Source of the DNA: Methylomonas fluvii | Lineage (GTDB): Bacteria; Pseudomonadota; Gammaproteobacteria; Methylococcales; Methylomonadaceae | Length of the DNA stretch: 64,000 nt | Reading direction: 5' to 3' | Assembly: GCF_014850975.1 (NCBI RefSeq) | Contig: NZ_JACXST010000002.1 | Span: 186,001 to 250,000, forward strand | Part shown: positions 59,372 through 64,000 of the stretch, piece after piece | Layout: the number at the start of each line of letters is the position of its first letter | Position numbering within the stretch: position 1 is the stretch's first letter | Position numbers and translations under genes: made by a program | The notes under the pieces: model-generated | Databases searched by the model: none | Seen by the model: only the letters and a program-made list of their open reading frames with translations | What the model was told of the DNA's origin: nothing

Positions 59372-61408
59372 CTAAAAGCGCTCAAAATCTTGGTCGTTAA
59401 AATCCAAGGAGTTGTCGGCAAGGCTATTCACCGCCACGGGTTTTTTTACATAGTTTTGTGCCGCCCCGCCGCGAGACTGGTGCTTAGCGGCCGGAGGTGT
59501 TTTACCAAAAGATTGCGACCTATTACTGTTGCCATCCAGTTTGAAAAACGCCACTGCATGCTGCAGCTGGGTGGCCTGTCCGTTTAATTCCTCGGACGTA
59601 GCGGCTAATTCCTCGGCGCTGGCGGCATTTTGCTGAGTCGCTTTATCCAACTGACGCATCGCTTCGTTAATTTGATTAATGCCACTGGATTGCTCCATGG
59701 ACGCCGCATTAATCTCCTGCACCAAATCGGCTGTTTTCACAATATTGGGTACTACGGCAGCAATCAAGGTGCCGGCTTTTTCGGCTATCGCTACGCTGTT
59801 GGTGGCAAGTTCGTTGATTTCTTCCGCCGTGACGCGGCTGCTTTCCGCCAGTTTTCTGACTTCGGCGGCCACCACGGCAAAGCCCTTGCCGTGTTCGCCC
59901 GCAGAGGCTGCTTCAATCGCCGCGTTTAACGACAGCAAATTGGTTTTGTAAGCTATATCCTCGATCAGACCAATTTTTTTGGCGATATTCTTCATAGCCA
60001 GAACAGTCTCGTTCACGGCCTCGCCGCCGTCACGGGCTTCGCCTGCCGACTTAGTCGCCATTTGTTCGGTGACATGGGCATTTTCGGTGTTTTGTTGTAC
60101 TGATGAATTAAGCTGTTCAATCGACGAAGTGGTTTCTTCGACGCTAGCCGCCTGCTCGGTGGCCATCTGACTCATGGACTGGGCAGTAGCACTGACTTCT
60201 TGCGAAGCACTGGCCAGCGTGTCGGAATTAGAACGCACTTGCGAAACCACTTGGCTCAGCTTATCGCGCATATCGCGCAAAGCCTGGGCAAGTTGCCCGA
60301 TTTCATCTTTACCATTCACTTCCAGCTTCGCGGTCAAATCACCTTCGGACAAGGATTGGGCAAATTTGACGCCGACGATAATCGGTACGGTAATCAAGTT
60401 GGCCAGGAACATGGCGATGATAACGCCCAAAACCAATGCGGCAATAATGGTACCGATAATGATTTTATTGGCCTCATCGACTAATTCGTCTGCTTGTGCC
60501 CTTGCCACCCCTAATTGGGCATAACCCGCTTCTTCCGCACTTTGCGCTTGTTTAATGACGTTATCGCCCAATTCCAGCATTTCTTTTCGGACTATATTCA
60601 GCTTGTCGTCGTTATCAATCCAGTTTTGCGCGGCTTGCTGATAATCAAGGGTACTCGCACGCGCAGTCTCAATCAGACGCAAGGCTTCTTCGGAATTAAC
60701 GATTTTTTGTAAATCATCATAAGCCTTCATCAGTTCGGGCATTAAAACTTGCATCTTTTTCCACGCGATACGGTCTTTGTAATTCACTTCCTCTTTTTCC
60801 GCGCGCATGATTTCCATCGCTTTGATATAAATATTGGCGGCGCCAATATAACGCTGAACGTATGGATCCAACTCTTGTGCATTAGTGCCTTTTTTCATGG
60901 CCTCCTGATACAAACGCACTTGCCTATCCAAAAAATCATCCGCAGCTTTAGCGACTGAATTACCTTCTTTTACCATTTCTTCCACAGCCGCTTTATTTTC
61001 CTTAACCGATACCACCACAGCTCTGAATTTTTCACCAAATTTCAGTGTGCCTTCCCGGGCGGTTTTAGACTGAGTCAATAACTCGGTATTGTTATATTTC
61101 TTGGCTACCTGATCGACCTTATCGAGATACTCAAACAAAGTTTTCATGCTGTCTTCGACTTTTTGAGCATCTTCGTCTTTATTGGAAATACGATAGGCCC
61201 TCTGCGCCATGATAGTTTGCAGAGCCATTCTTTCCACGCCAGTGGCATATTCCACCGATTTGCCGTTGTTGTCGGTAATACCGAACAATGCGCCGGCGAC
61301 TTCGCCAATATATATCTTGGACAATAAGCCAAAACCTATCGTAATAGCCACGAGCAGCATCGCCCCCGTCAGGATTTTTGTTTTTATTTTTAGGTCGTTA
61401 ATATTCAT
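59372..61408 (-). CDS. Methyl-accepting chemotaxis protein
   Basis: 678 residues. Membrane segments are at about 12-30 and 325-345, bounding a ~290-residue periplasmic helical sensor region ([20 protein letters not shown], then a four-helix-like bundle). HAMP spans about 350-400 ([30 protein letters not shown]). The signalling tip is [34 protein letters not shown]. The C-terminus lacks a CheR/CheB-binding pentapeptide. It lies 47 bases after CheA and is followed by CheW. Confidence 0.95.
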   Translation of the reverse strand: MNINDLKIKTKILTGAMLLVAITIGFGLLSKIYIGEVAGALFGITDNNGKSVEYATGVERMALQTIMAQRAYRISNKDEDAQKVEDSMKTLFEYLDKVDQVAKKYNNTELLTQSKTAREGTLKFGEKFRAVVVSVKENKAAVEEMVKEGNSVAKAADDFLDRQVRLYQEAMKKGTNAQELDPYVQRYIGAANIYIKAMEIMRAEKEEVNYKDRIAWKKMQVLMPELMKAYDDLQKIVNSEEALRLIETARASTLDYQQAAQNWIDNDDKLNIVRKEMLELGDNVIKQAQSAEEAGYAQLGVARAQADELVDEANKIIIGTIIAALVLGVIIAMFLANLITVPIIVGVKFAQSLSEGDLTAKLEVNGKDEIGQLAQALRDMRDKLSQVVSQVRSNSDTLASASQEVSATAQSMSQMATEQAASVEETTSSIEQLNSSVQQNTENAHVTEQMATKSAGEARDGGEAVNETVLAMKNIAKKIGLIEDIAYKTNLLSLNAAIEAASAGEHGKGFAVVAAEVRKLAESSRVTAEEINELATNSVAIAEKAGTLIAAVVPNIVKTADLVQEINAASMEQSSGINQINEAMRQLDKATQQNAASAEELAATSEELNGQATQLQHAVAFFKLDGNSNRSQSFGKTPPAAKHQSRGGAAQNYVKKPVAVNSLADNSLDFNDQDFERF

Positions 61409-61455
61409 TTGCTGTTCCCTCTAATAGGAATTTGTAACTGTGAGAAATCGTTAAC

Positions 61456-63657
61456 TTACTGAATTCGCTGCGACGTTAAGAATGGTGCCGGTCGGCTTTT
61501 ATTTTTGATGGCCGCTTGAATTAAACCTTGTACATCCAGAATGAGTGCGACATTGCCGTCGCCCAACACGGTGGCACCGGTGATCCCGTTCAATCTTTCG
61601 AACACTTTACCCAATGGCTTGATCACGGTTTGGTGCTCGCCATGCAACTCGTCGACGACAAAACCGGCTTTGGTCTGCCCGGATTTAACCACCACGACGC
61701 TTTCGCGCTTTCTGTTGGAATCGGCAATCTGATTATGGAAATAATCGCCTAAACGTAAATATGGCAAGACCTGACCGCGCAGATTGATGTAATGCTGTAT
61801 GTCGTCTATCTCACATTCGTTAGCGTTCATCTCGATGCATTCGTCTACCATACTCAGCGGGATGATGTAGCGGTCATGGCCGGTGCCGACCATAAAGCCG
61901 TCGATAATCGCCAAGGTCAGCGGCAAGCGTATGGAAATGGTGGTGCCCTCGCCTTCTATGCTGTCTATCTCGACGGAACCGCGTAAGGCTTCGATATTTT
62001 TTTTCACCACATCCATACCGACACCGCGCCCGGATAAATTGGTGGCTTGATCCTTGGTACTAAGGCCGGCAGCAAATATGAGATTATAAATTTCTTGTTG
62101 GGACAAATCGTGATCGGGTTTAATCAGGCCGTTGGCCAACGCTTTGTTGAGTATTTTTTCGCTATTCAAACCGACGCCGTCATCGGCGATTTGAATGACG
62201 ATATGCCCGGATTCATGATAGGCATTGAGTTGCACGGTACCTTGCGCCGGTTTGCCGGCGGCAAGCCTCTGCGCGGGACTTTCGATGCCATGATCAAGGG
62301 CGTTGCGGATCAGGTGGGTCAATGGATCGTTGATTTTTTCGACGACCGTTTTATCCAATTCCGTCTCGCCGCCGCTGATATAAAGTTCGATGTCTTTATT
62401 CAGCTCCTTACTAACATCGCGCACGACGCGCTTAAACCGGGAAAAGGTTTCGCCGATTTGTACCATGCGCAATTCCAATGCGGTATCGCGGATACTGCTG
62501 ACCAAGGCATTCATGCTGGCGGCCACATCGCCGGCATCGCTGAGGCCATGCTTCTCAACAATCAAAGTCATCGCCGCACTGGAAATCACCAGCTCACCGA
62601 CCAAATTGATCAAATGGCCTAATTTCGTGGCATCTACCCGGATGTAATTGGCTTCGCTTGCCAGTTTTTGTTTGGTCTGTTCTTGTTTTTTCAGCGCTTG
62701 ATCGACTAAGGGCTGCTGTACAACGTGTTGCTCGACCAGTATCTCTCCCAAGGGTTTACCGGGGACAGCCTGTTCGGAATCAATATTGGCCTGCTGACTT
62801 TGCAAGGCATGATTGACATCATTCTGAGTCAGCGCCCCAACCTGCACCAGCATATCGCCCAAGCGATTAACATGATTGTCATCCTGGGCATTCAACAGAT
62901 TTACATATTCCTCTAGTTTGGAATTGGGCGGCAAAATTTTGATATCGCAATCGTCCGAGGCAAAATCAAATACCGCCTCTATCGTCTGTTTATTCGCGTC
63001 GCTCTGAAAAGCAATTTTGAAATGCAAATAGCAGCTTTCCGGGTCCATATCGTCACCGGCCGGCATTTCCGAGGCTACGGTAAGAATTTGTTTGATCTCA
63101 CCCAAGGTGCGCAGATAGCGAATAAACGACAAGGGATCCATGCCGTTTCTGAAGGCGTCTTTCTGAAACTCTAATGAAATTAGCCAGTTATCGTCCACCG
63201 ATATTTCACCGCCACCTTCAATTTCCAGCTGGGCGCTATCGTCGCTCTGCTGCATGTCGGTAGTTTGCCGTCCGGTCAATTGCCGGATCAAACGCTCTCC
63301 GTCCGCCGCCAAACTTGCCGGTAATGCAGCGTCTTTCTGCGTCAAACAATGTTCGATCAATTTAGCGGTGTGATCCTTACTATTCAATAAGACAGAAATC
63401 AATTCCGCGTCGATACCGCGTTCGCCGTTACGCACTTTATCCAGGACCGACTCCGCTTCATGGGTAAAACCGACAATGGCGTTAAAACCAAACAATCCGG
63501 AAGAGCCTTTGATGGTGTGCATGGCCCGGAATAAACTATTGATGGTTTCGCTATCGTCCGGTTTGCTCTCCAGAGACAACAAAGCGTCTTCCATATCCGT
63601 TAACAACTCTTCAGCCTCTTGGGCGAAAACCGTTAAAGCCGCATCTAATTCGCTCAT
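61456..63657 (-). CDS. cheA: CheA histidine kinase with MshEN-like repeats
   Basis: 733 residues. The P1/Hpt domain has RAMHTIKGSSGLFGF with phospho-His47. A CheY-binding-like P2 region follows (about 155-245). Two tandem motifs at about 264-290 (NRLGDMLVQVGALTQNDV) and 300-326 (KPLGEILVEQHVVQQPLV) resemble MshEN (T2SSE-N) c-di-GMP-binding repeats. P3 and P4 follow with DPLTHLIRNALDHGIE, DDGVGLN and GRGVGMDVV. The C-terminal P5 is CheW-like. The start overlaps the STAS gene stop by four bases (ATGA). The output response regulator is not in the window. Confidence 0.9.
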   Translation of the reverse strand: MSELDAALTVFAQEAEELLTDMEDALLSLESKPDDSETINSLFRAMHTIKGSSGLFGFNAIVGFTHEAESVLDKVRNGERGIDAELISVLLNSKDHTAKLIEHCLTQKDAALPASLAADGERLIRQLTGRQTTDMQQSDDSAQLEIEGGGEISVDDNWLISLEFQKDAFRNGMDPLSFIRYLRTLGEIKQILTVASEMPAGDDMDPESCYLHFKIAFQSDANKQTIEAVFDFASDDCDIKILPPNSKLEEYVNLLNAQDDNHVNRLGDMLVQVGALTQNDVNHALQSQQANIDSEQAVPGKPLGEILVEQHVVQQPLVDQALKKQEQTKQKLASEANYIRVDATKLGHLINLVGELVISSAAMTLIVEKHGLSDAGDVAASMNALVSSIRDTALELRMVQIGETFSRFKRVVRDVSKELNKDIELYISGGETELDKTVVEKINDPLTHLIRNALDHGIESPAQRLAAGKPAQGTVQLNAYHESGHIVIQIADDGVGLNSEKILNKALANGLIKPDHDLSQQEIYNLIFAAGLSTKDQATNLSGRGVGMDVVKKNIEALRGSVEIDSIEGEGTTISIRLPLTLAIIDGFMVGTGHDRYIIPLSMVDECIEMNANECEIDDIQHYINLRGQVLPYLRLGDYFHNQIADSNRKRESVVVVKSGQTKAGFVVDELHGEHQTVIKPLGKVFERLNGITGATVLGDGNVALILDVQGLIQAAIKNKSRPAPFLTSQRIQ

Positions 63658-63985
63658 GATGATTTCCAGTCTGCGGAGATTACGATAGGGTCGCCGAAAT
63701 GCTTACTCAGGTTGAGCAGTTCCAGCACTTCAACTACCGCCTCGCTGTGCTGAGTAAGACTAAAGCCGATCTCGCGGCTGACGGCTTCCTGCTTCAGAAA
63801 CATCAGGAGTTGCAAACCGGCACTATCGATTTCGGTGACATTGGCAAGATCGATTTGCACGTCTTTAGCCGAGCTTAGATACTGAGATAGTGCTTGTTTA
63901 TGTCCAGCACCGAGTAGATGGTCAATTCACCCTGAATGGCTAGATGGGTGACACCCTTTTTTTGTTGTTTCAGGTGGATAGCCAA
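63654..63985 (-). pseudogene. STAS-domain protein with an apparent frameshift
   Basis: The minus strand from 63985 reads MAIHLKQQKKG, THLAIQGELTIYSVLD from a TTG start with AAGGGGAG ahead. The frame ends at TAA after INKHYLSI. The other frame then supplies ALSQYLSSAKDV, VQIDLANVTEIDSAGLQLLMFL and continues to 63654. Together these form one ~110-residue STAS domain (DSAG is the conserved loop). So there is a frameshift around 63880-63900, either true decay or a sequence error. The downstream part might be expressed alone from MQIDLAN at 63860. It overlaps cheA and is likely a chemotaxis-cluster regulator. Confidence 0.7.
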
Positions 63986-64000
63986 GGTTTTCTCCCCTTG

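Overview
The window looks like chromosome of a gammaproteobacterium of moderate GC, most likely a methylotroph or methanotroph of the Methylococcales (Methylomonas-like). This is inferred from gene content: a periplasmic binding protein of the PQQ/alcohol-dehydrogenase-associated type, a PEP-CTERM protein, many c-di-GMP genes, FecR/CHASE2 signalling, and gammaproteobacterial-type uvrB, uvrA/ssb and cysZ. No rRNA, tRNA or CRISPR array was recognised.

Layout. 0-6 kb: the mtnA 3' end and cysZ, then a mobile-element-rich strip holding an IS5-type element abutting cysZ, a decayed integrase, an hsp20 gene with a heat-shock-type promoter, and an IS256-type element with an exact 8-bp target duplication and a stop codon inside its transposase. 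6-16.5 kb: housekeeping and signalling genes (two TPM-domain genes, one truncated; lemA; a DUF938 methyltransferase; a FemAB-like acyltransferase; a DksA-type zinc-finger protein; an EAL protein; uvrB; an orphan binding protein; PilZ; MOSC). 17-24 kb: a PEP-CTERM protein and a secreted tail-collar protein, then convergently a peptide-export cluster with two double-glycine leader peptides, a Cys-rich protein, HlyD, a C39-peptidase ABC exporter, and a FUN14-like membrane protein.

24-35 kb: a large sensory GGDEF-EAL protein, then a Crp/Fnr regulator with a CRP-like palindrome upstream, a giant FecR-TPR-beta-barrel protein, a lipoprotein and a CHASE2 adenylate cyclase. These could form a cell-surface-to-cAMP circuit. 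35-45 kb: a four-gene MCE lipid-transport operon (permease, ATPase, MlaD, PqiC-like lipoprotein) and a hybrid histidine kinase with an HD-GYP response regulator. 45-50 kb: ssb, a YajR-like MFS transporter and uvrA.

50-57 kb is an accessory island next to uvrA: a Uma2 nuclease, a cluster of small hairpins, VapBC, a decayed copy of the uvrA 3' end, MntA-HepT, then a tightly coupled pair encoding a KAP P-loop NTPase and a NACHT-LRR (NLR-like) protein. This pair is the best candidate for an undescribed, probably anti-phage, system. 57-64 kb: a phosphoesterase, an arylamine N-acetyltransferase, a broken hemerythrin, and a chemotaxis operon (STAS with an apparent frameshift, CheA carrying MshEN-like repeats, an MCP, CheW).
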